A DNA stretch of 64,000 bases. It comes from Paraclostridium tenue (lineage in GTDB: Bacteria; Bacillota; Clostridia; Peptostreptococcales; Peptostreptococcaceae). A program made the position numbers and the translations under genes. The notes beneath the pieces were generated by a model. That model made no database searches. It had not been told where the DNA came from and worked only from the letters and a program-made list of their open reading frames with translations. Positions 7,496-16,347 of the stretch are shown here, piece after piece. Numbering within the stretch: the first letter of the stretch is position 1; every line of letters starts with the position of its first letter. The stretch covers positions 1 through 64,000 of the forward strand of contig NZ_BAAACP010000001.1 in NCBI RefSeq assembly GCF_039521565.1. Direction: 5' to 3'.

Positions 7496-9208
7496 ATGTA
7501 CAAAGGAACAGGGGCATCGCCTGGAATAGCTTTAGGAAAAGCTTTGGTTATAGAACACAGCGAACTTAATATAGAAAAAAAGAGCATAGAAAATACCGAT
7601 TTTGAAGTAGAAAAATTACAAAAAGCAGTAGAAAAATCAAGAGTTGAGTTAGAACAAGTAAAAGAGAGAGTTAAAAAAGAATTAGGGGAACACGAAGCCG
7701 AAATATTTGAGGCACATTTACTAGTATTAGCAGATCCAGAATTAATAGATCAGACTATATCTAAAATAAAAGATGAAAAAGTAAATGCTGATTTTGCTTT
7801 AAATGAAGTTAAAGATATGTTTGTTAGCATATTTGAATCTATGGATAATGAGTATATGAGAGAAAGAGCAGCTGATATAAAAGATGTTACAAATAGAGTA
7901 TTAAGACATATATTAGGTATAAAAGTTGTAGATTTATCAGCTTTATCTGAAGAAGTTATATTAATTGCTCATGACTTAACTCCATCAGATACAGCTACAA
8001 TGAATAAGAATATGGTTTTAGGTTTTTTAACTGATATAGGTGGAAGAACATCTCATACAGCTATAATGGCTAGAACTTTAGAGATAGCTGCAGTAGTAGG
8101 TCTTAATGATGCTACAGAGAAAATTAAAGATGGAGATTTTGTAGTATTTAATGGAGAAACTGGAGAAGTTATAGTTAATCCAGATAAAGAAACTATAAAT
8201 AAATATAGTCAACTAAAAGCTAAGTTCGATGAAGAAAAAGAGGCATTAAAGCAATTAATAGGAAAAGCTTCTACAACCCTTGATGAAAGACATGTAGAGC
8301 TTGCAGGGAATATATGAAGTCCTAATGACCTTGAAGGATTATTAAAAAATGATGCAGAAGGTGTAGGACTTTATAGAACTGAGTTTTTATATATGAATAA
8401 AGAAGATGACTTTCCAACTGAAGAAGAACAGTATGAAGCTTATAAAGCTGTCCTTGAAGGTATGAATGGAAAACCTATAGTTATAAGAACATTAGATATA
8501 GGTGGAGATAAAGAATTAAAGTACTTCAAAATGGATGAAGAAATGAATCCATTTTTAGGATATAGAGCAATAAGATTATGCCTAGATAGAACGGATATAT
8601 TTAAAACTCAATTAAGAGCTTTATATAGAGCTAGTGTACATGGTAAATTAAGAATAATGTTTCCTATGATATCTTCTTTAGAAGAACTATTAAAAGCTAA
8701 AGAAATTATAAAAGAAGTATTATCTGAAATGGATGTAGAAGGGATTGAATACGCAAAAGATGTAGAAGTTGGTATGATGATAGAGATACCATCAGCAGCT
8801 GTTATATCAGATATATTAGCTAAGCATGTAGATTTCTTCTCTATAGGAACTAATGATTTAATACAATATACTTGTGCGGTTGACAGAATGAATCAAAAGA
8901 TAAGTTATTTATACAATCAATTTAATCCAGCAGTACTTAGACTTATAAAGATGGTAATAGACAATGCACATAAAGAAGGAAAATGGGTAGGAATGTGCGG
9001 AGAAGCCGCAGGAGATCAAAGAATGATACCTATACTTTTAGGTATGGGTCTAGATGAATTTTCAATGTCCCCTATATCAATACTTCCAGCTAGAAAGTTC
9101 ATAACTTCTGTTAAGTATGATGATATGAAAAACTTTGCTAATGAAGTATTAACTATGGGAACTGCAGAAGAAATAAAAGCATATGTAGATAAAACTTTTA
9201 ATATGTAA
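7496..9208 (+). pseudogene. ptsI: PTS enzyme I (ptsI) interrupted by an in-frame TGA
   Basis: The reading frame encodes a full 570-codon enzyme I, which autophosphorylates from PEP and charges HPr. It is broken only by TGA at 8315-8317 (codon 274). Before the stop lie the HPr-binding domain and phospho-His region GGRTSHTAIMAR (His 187). After it, in the same frame, come SPNDLEG, GLYRTEFLYM, the PEP-binding barrel and MCGEAAGD with the catalytic Cys. Family members have Gly where the TGA is (ANIG-S/T-P), so a single GGA to TGA change explains it. The next in-frame ATG (8393) has no ribosome site. No other damage is visible, so the lesion is very recent, a sequencing error, or read through. TGA is an ordinary stop elsewhere in this window. 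Confidence 0.85.
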
Positions 9209-9210
9209 TA

Positions 9211-9245
9211 AAAAAGATCGCTAACTTTAGCGATCTTTTTTATTA
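9211..9245 (+). terminator. Intrinsic terminator after ptsI
   Basis: AAAAAGATCGCTAA and TTAGCGATCTTTTT form a near-perfect 14-bp stem followed by a T-rich tail, ten bases or fewer after the ptsI stop. Confidence 0.92.
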
Positions 9246-9491
9246 CATAGTTATTGTATTCAATTTAATATATCAGAACTTTTAGATGTATAAATTCTAA
9301 TATAACTTTTTATTTATTAAGATGTTTATATATAAATCAGAAAAATTAAAACTTTTAAAAAATATAATTTAAATCATAAATCACTTTAATAAATAAAGCT
9401 ATATATCTATAAATATAGATAAAATTTAAAAAAATATATATTGTTGATATAAAAAATAATTTTTAAAATAATTATTGTTTAAAAATTTTTA
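9246..9491 (+). other. AT-rich gap, no gene seen
   Basis: This stretch between the ptsI terminator and the asnA promoter is extremely AT-rich, with stops in all frames and no ribosome site. I see no gene or structured RNA in it. Confidence 0.6.
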
Positions 9492-9520
9492 TTGACATAA
9501 TTCATATATTAAACTAAAAT
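9492..9520 (+). promoter_or_regulatory. Sigma-A promoter of the asnA T-box transcript
   Basis: A perfect -35 box TTGACA (9492-9497) is separated by exactly 17 bases from TAAAAT (9515-9520). Transcription would start near 9527, just ahead of T-box stem I. Confidence 0.8.
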
Positions 9521-9526
9521 TACGTT

Positions 9527-9834
9527 AAATAATTTAAAAAATAGTTAAAAGACCTTGAAAGGAAGAGTAGGTATAGGAAGTAGTTATGAGCGAGTTGGTT
9601 ATGGTGAGAGTCCAACACGAAGCCTATATTGAAGAACATCCTGGAGTTGCTAACCGAAATTGTAAAAAGAGTAGGCTTAGACGGAACCAAACCGTTATCA
9701 AGTTGGAACGCACTAAGATTAGTCTTGCTGCGTTATTGAGAGAACTTGATATTTTGGTCTAGTTAACCAGGGTGGTACCGCGGAAATTATAAACTTTCGT
9801 CCCTATATTTTATATAGAGATGAAAGTTTTTTTT
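9527..9834 (+). promoter_or_regulatory. T-box riboswitch, asparagine specific
   Basis: This leader carries the hallmark T-box sequence AGGGTGGTACCGCGG (9769-9783), which pairs with the uncharged acceptor end of tRNA. It is followed by a terminator stem (arms 9791-9808 and 9812-9827) and eight T. In stem I the GGTGAGAG element and the GAAG-AAC-ATCCTGG specifier loop are visible. The AAC at 9635-9637 is an asparagine codon, which matches the downstream asnA. The established mechanism is that uncharged tRNA-Asn stabilises the antiterminator and lets transcription continue into asnA. Confidence 0.93.
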
Positions 9835-9852
9835 ATTGAAAAAAAGTATAAT

Positions 9853-9895
9853 TGTGGCCACATATACTAAAATTAAAAAATGTATGACGTCATAC
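9853..9895 (+). promoter_or_regulatory. Two palindromes between the T-box terminator and asnA
   Basis: TGTGGCCACA (9853-9862) is a 10-bp perfect palindrome and GTATGACGTCATAC (9882-9895) is a 14-bp perfect palindrome. Both are unusually GC-rich for this region. They could be operators for a second layer of asnA control or simply mRNA hairpins. No known regulator can be assigned. Confidence 0.45.
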
Positions 9896-9949
9896 TCTTT
9901 AATAAATCATTAAAATAAAATATCAAAATAAGAAGAGGAGAGTATAATT

Positions 9950-10954
9950 ATGAGCTTAACAATACCAAAAGATTATAAACCGAGTTTAGGAGTTATAGAA
10001 ACACAACAAGCTATAAAAGATTTAAAGGATTTCTTTGAAAATAGATTAGGAGAAATGTTAAACCTTACTAGAGTATCATCACCATTATTTGTTTTACCGG
10101 AAACTGGAACTAACGATAACTTAAATGGAACAGAAAAAGCAGTAAGTTTTGAAGTTACTGATATGAAAAAGAAAGCAGAGATAGTTCATTCACTAGCTAA
10201 GTGGAAAAGAATGGCGCTTAAAAAATATGGTTTCTCAGTAGGTAAAGGACTATATACTGATATGAATGCTATAAGAAAAGATGAAGAGCTAGATAATATT
10301 CATTCAATATATGTAGACCAATGGGATTGGGAACTTATAATAGAAAAAAATGATAGAAATATAGAGACTTTAAAAGCTAAAGTTAAAGAGATATATACCG
10401 TATTTAAAGAAACAGAAGAACATGTACACAAAATATATCCACAAATAAAAAAAGTTTTACCTGAAGAGATAACTTTTATAACTTCACAAGAATTATTAGA
10501 TATGTATCCAGAATTAACTCCAAAAGAAAGAGAAAATAAAATAGTAAAAGATAAAGGTGCAGTATTTTTAATGCAAATAGGAAAAGTTCTTTCTTGTGGA
10601 GAAAAGCATGATGGAAGAAGTCCAGATTATGATGATTGGGAATTAAATGGAGATATACTATTTTATAACCCAGTTTTAGATAATGCTATTGAATTATCTT
10701 CTATGGGAATTAGGGTAGATGAAGAAAGTTTAAGAAAACAATTAAAGTTATCTGGTTGTGAGGATAGAAAAGAATTAGATTATCACAAAGCTTTATTAAA
10801 TGGAGAGTTGCCATATACTATCGGCGGAGGAATTGGACAATCAAGAATATGTATGTACTTTTTAAATAAAGCTCACATAGGAGAAGTACAAGCAGGTATA
10901 TGGCCAGAAGATATGATTAAAGAATGTGATAAGTCTGGTATACATTTATTATAA
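9950..10954 (+). CDS. asnA: Aspartate-ammonia ligase (asparagine synthetase A)
   Basis: The 334-residue protein is AsnA, a class II aminoacyl-tRNA-synthetase-like enzyme that makes asparagine from aspartate, ammonia and ATP. Family blocks visible are ETQQAIKDLKDFF near the start, SSPLFV, NDNLNGTEKAVSF, VDQWDWE and, near the C-terminus, the ATP-site GGGIGQSR. Length is normal for AsnA (about 330). GGAG precedes the ATG. It stands alone behind an Asn-specific T-box, so it is induced when charged tRNA-Asn is short. Confidence 0.96.
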   Translation: MSLTIPKDYKPSLGVIETQQAIKDLKDFFENRLGEMLNLTRVSSPLFVLPETGTNDNLNGTEKAVSFEVTDMKKKAEIVHSLAKWKRMALKKYGFSVGKGLYTDMNAIRKDEELDNIHSIYVDQWDWELIIEKNDRNIETLKAKVKEIYTVFKETEEHVHKIYPQIKKVLPEEITFITSQELLDMYPELTPKERENKIVKDKGAVFLMQIGKVLSCGEKHDGRSPDYDDWELNGDILFYNPVLDNAIELSSMGIRVDEESLRKQLKLSGCEDRKELDYHKALLNGELPYTIGGGIGQSRICMYFLNKAHIGEVQAGIWPEDMIKECDKSGIHLL

Positions 10955-11025
10955 ATTTAATATATTCATCTAAATACTCATATAAGTTATAATAATCTTA
11001 AGTTATAGCTTTAGGGGTGATATAT

Positions 11026-11412
11026 ATGAAAATTATATTAAGATTAATAGATATATTTTTAGATACTTTTAAGAAAACTTTGGTTAGATTTAAAAATAGC
11101 AAATTTGGAATTTTATTTATTGTCAATTTATTTAAACTTCCAGATTTCTATAAAGATAAAAGTGTAAATATAATAAGTAAATATAAAGTAACTTTTGCAA
11201 TTTTAATAACCTTTGTATATCTATTATTAGGAATAGATTTTATACCAGAAGTGATAACAGGTATATTTGGATTTATAGATGATTTGTTTGTACTTTTTTG
11301 GAGTTTTGGAATAATTAATGAAGAACTTGAAATGTACAAAAAAATTAGAAAAGATACAATAAATCCTAATATCATAGAAGGTGTAACTTTTTCAATAAAG
11401 GATGAAGAGTAA
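11026..11412 (+). CDS. YkvA family (DUF1232) membrane protein
   Basis: A 128-residue protein whose hydrophobic core contains the DUF1232 signature as LLLGIDFIPEVITGIFGFIDDL. This is a short helical hairpin found in YkvA-like proteins of unknown function. The N-terminal half is basic and amphipathic. ATG 11026 is taken as start because AGGGGTG lies six bases before it; the GTG at 11017 overlaps that ribosome site. The stop codon lies inside the terminator stem that follows. Confidence 0.78.
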   Translation: MKIILRLIDIFLDTFKKTLVRFKNSKFGILFIVNLFKLPDFYKDKSVNIISKYKVTFAILITFVYLLLGIDFIPEVITGIFGFIDDLFVLFWSFGIINEELEMYKKIRKDTINPNIIEGVTFSIKDEE

Positions 11413-11431
11413 AAATTACTCTTCATTTTTT
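11404..11431 (+). terminator. Intrinsic terminator overlapping the end of the DUF1232 gene
   Basis: GAAGAGTAA and TTACTCTTC form a 9-bp perfect stem with a 3-base loop, followed by ATTTTTT. The stop codon of the gene is part of the left arm. Confidence 0.85.
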
Positions 11432-11500
11432 ATTGAAAATATTGGATATCTATTACTGTGTATAAGTGCTTAAATAAAAATATACAGAAAGGACAGTAAA

Positions 11501-13273
11501 ATGAAGGATAGTAAAAAGTCATTAAGTAAAATATTATTAATAATTACAATGATAGTATGTATAGGATTACCAAATGGTATTTTTGCAGATAATAGATATA
11601 CGCATGAAAATGACCCTTACGCCAAAGAATCGAAAAAATATAATTATAATTATGGTGATTCTTTAGAAATTAATAAAAGTAGTGATATATATAATTCTAT
11701 ATATCAATCACTTATAAATATGGAGGATTCAGTAGATCTTTCAAAATATGGAACACCTAAAAGTTCTGAAGTATTTGATATTAGGAAGAAAGTATTAGAT
11801 GATCACCCTGAAATATTTTATTTTACACATGAAAATTCTTCTTATTGGAGTAATGGGAAATTAGAATTTAAATATATAGATTCTAAAGAATCAATAAAAA
11901 AAATGATAGGGGAATTAGATAAAAAAGTAAATCACGTTTTAAGTACATGTATATCAAATTCTATGTCTGAAATAGAAAAAGTTATAGCTATACATGACTA
12001 TTTAGTTTTAAATACTGAATATAAAATATCAAATGACCATGATTTTGATGTATATGGTGTACTTGTAAAAGGTAGAGGTGTTTGTCAAGGTTATACGACA
12101 AGTATGAAATTACTTTTAAATAAAGTTGGCATCGATAGTACTTATGTAGCTAGTCCAGCTATGAATCATATTTGGAATATAGTTAACATAGATGGAGAGA
12201 ACTATCAGCTAGATGTTACATGGGACGACCCTGTTCCAAATAGAGAAGGTGTAGTTAGATACTCTTATCTTGCATTAAGTGATGCAGAAATGGGTAAAGA
12301 TCACACATGGGATAAAAGTAGTGTACCTAAATGTGATAGTGATAAGTATAAGTATATGAGAGAAATGGATTATGTTGTAAGTGATAAGGAATATAGATAC
12401 TATACTAATGTTTCTAATGGATATAAAATATATAAGATAAAAAAAGATGGAAGTTGTAAAGAAAAAATTCTTAATTCTCCGGGGCATCCATTGTATATAA
12501 AAGATAGATATCTTTATTATAAGGATTTATATAATGGAAGTATTAAACGTATACTTATAAAGAATTCTGATGTAATTGAAAACAAAGATAATACTAAAAA
12601 ACAAGATGTAATTGAAAATAAAGATAATACTAAAAAACAAGATGTAATTGAAAACAAAGATAATACTAAAAAACAAGATGTAATTGAAAACAAAGATAAT
12701 ACTAAAAAGCAAGATGTAATTGAAAACAAAGACAATGCTAAAAAACAAGATACAATTATTTTTAATGATGTATATAAGCACTGGGCTAAAAATGATATAG
12801 ATTTATTTGTTAGAGAGGGATATATAAATGGTTACGGAGATAATACATTTAGACCAGATAACTCAATAACTAGAGCTGAATTTGTTAAAATTTTAAATAA
12901 ATACTTTGGATTAAAAAAAGGTAGTGGAAAAGTATTTAATGATACAAAAAAACATTGGGCTAAAGATGAAATCGATATAGCTGTTACAAATGGTGTTTGT
13001 CAAGGTGTATCAAAAGAAGAATTTATGCCAGATGAACCAATTACAAGAGAACAAGCTAGTGTAATGATATCTAATTTTAGAAAAATATCAGATAATAATA
13101 ATGATAAAATGAAAAAGTTTTCTGATTATAAAGATATATCTGTATGGGCAGTTAGTGGTGTTGAAGGTGTATTAGAAAATGGATATATGAATGGATACCC
13201 AGATAACACTTTTAAACCTAAATCTAATATGACTAGAGCAGAAGCTTTAGTTACATTAAGTAGGATTAAGTAA
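11501..13273 (+). CDS. Secreted transglutaminase-like protein with tandem repeats and three SLH domains
   Basis: The 590-residue protein has a signal peptide (basic start, hydrophobic 10-24, cleavage probably after IFA near 29). The transglutaminase-like domain (about 60-300) shows a full Cys-His-Asp triad: Cys 195 in GRGVCQGYTT, His 223 in MNHIWNIV and Asp 238 in LDVTWDDP. Such domains act as cysteine peptidases or crosslinkers. Residues 357-416 are five copies of a 12-residue charged repeat (DVIENKDNTKKQ). Three S-layer homology domains follow (about 420-475, 485-535, 540-590), with HWAKNDID, GYGDNTFRPD and ITRAE motifs. SLH domains normally bind pyruvylated wall polymers, so it is probably displayed on the surface. 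It is monocistronic, with a terminator on each side. Confidence 0.9.
   Translation: MKDSKKSLSKILLIITMIVCIGLPNGIFADNRYTHENDPYAKESKKYNYNYGDSLEINKSSDIYNSIYQSLINMEDSVDLSKYGTPKSSEVFDIRKKVLDDHPEIFYFTHENSSYWSNGKLEFKYIDSKESIKKMIGELDKKVNHVLSTCISNSMSEIEKVIAIHDYLVLNTEYKISNDHDFDVYGVLVKGRGVCQGYTTSMKLLLNKVGIDSTYVASPAMNHIWNIVNIDGENYQLDVTWDDPVPNREGVVRYSYLALSDAEMGKDHTWDKSSVPKCDSDKYKYMREMDYVVSDKEYRYYTNVSNGYKIYKIKKDGSCKEKILNSPGHPLYIKDRYLYYKDLYNGSIKRILIKNSDVIENKDNTKKQDVIENKDNTKKQDVIENKDNTKKQDVIENKDNTKKQDVIENKDNAKKQDTIIFNDVYKHWAKNDIDLFVREGYINGYGDNTFRPDNSITRAEFVKILNKYFGLKKGSGKVFNDTKKHWAKDEIDIAVTNGVCQGVSKEEFMPDEPITREQASVMISNFRKISDNNNDKMKKFSDYKDISVWAVSGVEGVLENGYMNGYPDNTFKPKSNMTRAEALVTLSRIK
12569..12748 (+). repeat. 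Five tandem copies of a 36-bp unit inside the SLH protein gene
   Basis: Units start at 12569, 12605, 12641, 12677 and 12713. Copies 1 to 4 are nearly identical at the DNA level (single differences such as AAT/AAC and AAA/AAG), while copy 5 has two more changes. The unit length is a multiple of three, so gain or loss of copies keeps the frame. Its low divergence suggests recent expansion by slippage or recombination. Confidence 0.95.
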
Positions 13274-13276
13274 TAT

Positions 13277-13326
13277 AAAAAAGTGTAGATAAATAAGATT
13301 TAAAATTATTTATCTACACTTTTTAT
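13277..13326. terminator. Bidirectional terminator between convergent genes
   Basis: AAAGTGTAGATAAATAA and TTATTTATCTACACTTT form a perfect stem of about 17 bp, with A-run on the left and T-run on the right. It serves the + strand SLH gene and the minus-strand aminotransferase gene. Confidence 0.9.
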
Positions 13327-14399
13327 TAAAAGATAGATTTTAGAGATTCTATTAAAAACTTATTTTCTTTATGACTTAAAGTACAAACTCTAAAGAAATA
13401 TTCATCTAGACCCTCAAATGATTTGCAATCTCGAATTATTATATGTTTTTCAATTAAAAGGTCTCTTAGCTCTGAGGCTTTTATTTTTTTTGATTTTATT
13501 TCACTTAATATAAAATTACCATCACTATGATAAACCATAAAATCATCAAAAGAAGAGAGTTCATTTAAAAGATATTCTCTTTCTTTAGTTAGAGTTTGCG
13601 AAGAATTTTTTATGAAATCTTCATCTTTAAACATTACTTCACCCATTATAGATGCTAATGTGTTTATATTCCATAAATCCAACTTATTATTCATTGATTC
13701 TTTTATTATATTATCAGATGTAAGTCCATATCCTAATCTTATTCCTGGAGTACCAAAAAATTTAGAAGTACCTCTAATAACAAAAAGTTTATTAAAATCA
13801 TCAACTAATCTAGTTGAAGAATATTTACTTGTATTAGTAAATTCAATATACGTTTCATCAATCATAATAGAAGTATTAGTATTTTCAAGTATTTTTCTTA
13901 TTTCTTCATTTGTAAATGCAAATCCAGTAGGATTATTAGGATTACAAATAACAACTATATCATGATTATCACTGTTTATATAATTTATGAAATCATTTAC
14001 ATCAACCTTAAACAGATTTTCTTTTTTTGAAAAATACTTATTAATATGACAGTTTACTTTTATTAACTCTTTCTCATACTCTGAATAAGATGGAGACAAT
14101 AAAACTGCTTTTTTAGGATTAACTATATCTATAAATGAAGATATAAGTTCAGTTGCGCCACTTCCTAAAAGAATATTATCATTAGAACAATTACAATAAT
14201 TTGAAATTGAAGTCTTTAAATTAAGATATGAAGGATCTGGATATATAGAGACCATATCTATATTATCTATAATAGCTTGTTTAGCTAATTTAGAAGAGCC
14301 TAAAGGATTTATATTAGAGCTAAAGTCCATTAACTCATTTTTATTTAAACCTAACTTACTAGATAAATCATATAAGTTAGCACCATGATTTGTACTCAT
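13326..14399 (-). CDS. CobD-like pyridoxal-phosphate aminotransferase/decarboxylase
   Basis: The 357-residue protein is a fold-type I PLP enzyme. The N-terminus HGANLYDLSSKLG followed by DFSSNINPLG is typical of CobD, L-threonine-O-3-phosphate decarboxylase of cobalamin synthesis. The CNPNNPTG motif, the Asp-Glu-Thr-Tyr motif (IDETYIEF) and the PLP-binding Lys in GTSKFFGTPGIRLGY are present. Histidinol-phosphate aminotransferase is the close alternative, but the NINPLG opening favours CobD. No cobalamin or histidine gene is nearby, so its substrate is uncertain. GGAGG precedes the ATG. It is one of only four complete minus-strand genes in the window. Confidence 0.82.
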   Translation of the reverse strand: MSTNHGANLYDLSSKLGLNKNELMDFSSNINPLGSSKLAKQAIIDNIDMVSIYPDPSYLNLKTSISNYCNCSNDNILLGSGATELISSFIDIVNPKKAVLLSPSYSEYEKELIKVNCHINKYFSKKENLFKVDVNDFINYINSDNHDIVVICNPNNPTGFAFTNEEIRKILENTNTSIMIDETYIEFTNTSKYSSTRLVDDFNKLFVIRGTSKFFGTPGIRLGYGLTSDNIIKESMNNKLDLWNINTLASIMGEVMFKDEDFIKNSSQTLTKEREYLLNELSSFDDFMVYHSDGNFILSEIKSKKIKASELRDLLIEKHIIIRDCKSFEGLDEYFFRVCTLSHKENKFLIESLKSIF

Positions 14400-14574
14400 T
14401 GGAATTTACCTCCTAAAAAAATTTTTATAATAATAATTATATATAAAAATTTGTATATAATATATAACTAATATGTAAAAATTAAAAATATATATAAATT
14501 ATATTTTAAATAAAACATAAACACGAATTATAAATTAAAAAATTAAAAAAATATTCAAAAAAACAAAAAAGATA

Positions 14575-14583
14575 TGTTATAAT
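14575..14583 (+). promoter_or_regulatory. Extended -10 promoter element for hpt
   Basis: TG-T-TATAAT is a perfect extended -10 box 38 bases before the hpt start. The -35 region is a run of A with no clear TTGACA, as expected when an extended -10 is used. Confidence 0.6.
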
Positions 14584-14620
14584 GGAATATATTAATATAC
14601 GGCAAATTGGAGGTACAACT

Positions 14621-15142
14621 ATGTACAAAGTTACAGGTGTAATGATAAGTGAAGAAGAAATAGCAAAAAAGGTTAAAGAAATAGCTAGCAAGATAGAAAA
14701 AGATTTTGAAGGCCAAGAACTTTTAGTAGTAGGTATACTTAAAGGTGCAAGTGTATTTGTTGCAGATTTAATAAGAAATATAAATTTAGATGTTAATATA
14801 GATTTTATGAGTGTTTCAAGTTATGGTAACTCAACTGAGTCATCAGGAACAGTTAAGATATTAAAAGATTTAGATGTAGATATAGAAGGGAAAAATGTTT
14901 TAATAGTTGAGGATATAATAGATAGTGGATTAACATTAAGTAATTTAGTAGCAGCATTAAAAACTAGAAATCCAAAGTCTTTAAAATTATGTACATTATT
15001 AGATAAACCTGAAAGAAGAAAAGTTGATATAAAAGTTGATTATAAAGGTTTTGTTATAGAAGATAAATTTATTGTTGGATATGGAATAGATTATGCAGAA
15101 AAATATAGAAATTTACCATATATAGGAGTAGTAGGAGAGTAA
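14621..15142 (+). CDS. hpt: Hypoxanthine phosphoribosyltransferase
   Basis: A 173-residue purine-salvage enzyme that joins hypoxanthine (or guanine) to PRPP, giving IMP or GMP. The PRPP-binding loop is VLIVEDIIDSGLTLS, and the flexible-loop region SVSSYGNSTESSG and the purine-contact region near DFVGYG-IDY (seen as FIVGYGIDYAEKYRNLPYIG) are intact. Length fits the family. ATG 14621 follows GGAGG; a longer reading from 14582 overlaps the promoter and has no ribosome site. It is not followed by ftsH, the common partner in bacilli; here it stands alone. Confidence 0.95.
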   Translation: MYKVTGVMISEEEIAKKVKEIASKIEKDFEGQELLVVGILKGASVFVADLIRNINLDVNIDFMSVSSYGNSTESSGTVKILKDLDVDIEGKNVLIVEDIIDSGLTLSNLVAALKTRNPKSLKLCTLLDKPERRKVDIKVDYKGFVIEDKFIVGYGIDYAEKYRNLPYIGVVGE

Positions 15143-15241
15143 TCTTCTACTATTATTTTTTTAAAATATATTTTAGATAATTAAGTTTGAATGTATAATA
15201 AAATTATAACTAAAACTTAATTAGTAATAGGGGGAACAAAT

Positions 15242-16180
15242 ATGTACTATATAGGTATAGATATAGGTGGTACAGGTATACAAGCAGGTATAGTAGATAA
15301 AGATGGAAAAATACTTTATAGAAAAGAATGTGCAACAGATGTAGAAAATGGATTTGATAAGGTAATGGAAGATATAAACATCTTAGTTAGAAGTCTTTTA
15401 GATGAAAATAATATACAGATGAAAGATGTAAAATCTATAGGTTGTGGAGTGCCTGGGTTTATAAATAAAAAAGGACAGGTTACATGCGTAAATTTAGGAT
15501 GGAAATCACAAGATTTTATAAATACTTTGCAATCTAAGTTTGCAGATGTTAAGGTCTATGCTGAAAATGATGCTACTGTTGCAGCTTTAGCAGAAGCTAA
15601 AGTTGGAAGCATGAAAGGTTGCGATGTTGGAGTTATGTACACTTTAGGAACAGGTGTAGGTGGAGGAATAATAATAAATGGGAAAGTTTTTAGTGGAGCA
15701 CATAATATGGGATCTGAGTTAGGACATGTAATTGTAGATTCAAACTATTATGATTGCAGTTGTGGAAACAATGGATGTCTAGAAACTTTCTGTTCTGCTA
15801 CAGCTATAATAAAGTATGCTAGAAAACTAATCCAAGAAGGAAAAGATAGCAAAATTTTATCATTAGTTAATAATAGATTAGATGATATAACTGCTAAACA
15901 TGTATTTGATGCATATAGAGAAAATGATGAGGTTGCAATTGAAACTATAAATAGATTTAAAGATTATTTAGCCAAGTCTATAGCGGCAATTATAAATACA
16001 ATAGATCCAGAAGTTATATCTATAGGTGGAGGAGTCTCTAGATCAGGAGATATAATATTAGATGGATTAAATGATATAATTAAAAAATATATAGTTTTTA
16101 AGGATGAAGAATTTGCAGATATAGTTATAGCTACATTAAGTGCTGATGCAGGAATTGTTGGTGCTGCATTTTTAAGCTAA
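15242..16180 (+). CDS. ROK family sugar kinase, probable glucokinase
   Basis: The 312-residue protein begins with the ATP-binding motif GIDIGGTGIQAGIVD and carries the ROK signature with the zinc-binding CSCGNNGCLE (around residues 176-185). The catalytic Asp lies in AENDATVAALAE, and GTGVGGGIIING plus ELGHVI complete the family pattern. It has no DNA-binding domain, so it is a kinase rather than a repressor. Phosphorylation of glucose or N-acylmannosamine-type sugars is expected. It lies just upstream of a mannose-family PTS but is cut off from it by a terminator. Confidence 0.9.
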   Translation: MYYIGIDIGGTGIQAGIVDKDGKILYRKECATDVENGFDKVMEDINILVRSLLDENNIQMKDVKSIGCGVPGFINKKGQVTCVNLGWKSQDFINTLQSKFADVKVYAENDATVAALAEAKVGSMKGCDVGVMYTLGTGVGGGIIINGKVFSGAHNMGSELGHVIVDSNYYDCSCGNNGCLETFCSATAIIKYARKLIQEGKDSKILSLVNNRLDDITAKHVFDAYRENDEVAIETINRFKDYLAKSIAAIINTIDPEVISIGGGVSRSGDIILDGLNDIIKKYIVFKDEEFADIVIATLSADAGIVGAAFLS

Positions 16181-16189
16181 AGTAAGTTT

Positions 16190-16225
16190 AAAAAAAGAGA
16201 GGTTTAATAGACCTCTCTTTTTTTA
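16190..16225 (+). terminator. Intrinsic terminator after the ROK kinase gene
   Basis: AAAAAGAGAGGT and ACCTCTCTTTTT form a 12-bp perfect stem with a 7-base loop, followed by more T. Confidence 0.92.
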
Positions 16226-16347
16226 TGTTTCTAATTTGCAAAAAAGATGATAAAAACATCATAAGTTTAAATTTAAAAACATAAAATTAAGCATAAGCTA
16301 TTAAAAATTATAAGGATATATAAAAAATATTAGTGGGGGGCGGTATT

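Noticed and set aside
8315..8317. Alternative genetic code with TGA read as glycine
   Set aside because: Several intact genes here end in TGA at natural family ends (19815-19817, 54773-54775, 63116-63118), so TGA is a stop in this organism.
8315..8372. Selenocysteine insertion at the ptsI TGA
   Set aside because: The family has Gly, not Cys, at this place, and only a small bulged hairpin follows (TAAT..CCT/AGG..ATTA). A point mutation or read error is simpler.
12517..12781. Two long minus-strand reading frames with repeated sequence across the SLH gene repeat
   Set aside because: They are mirror frames of the 36-bp tandem repeat, whose length is a multiple of three; they lack ribosome sites and the + strand gene explains the DNA.
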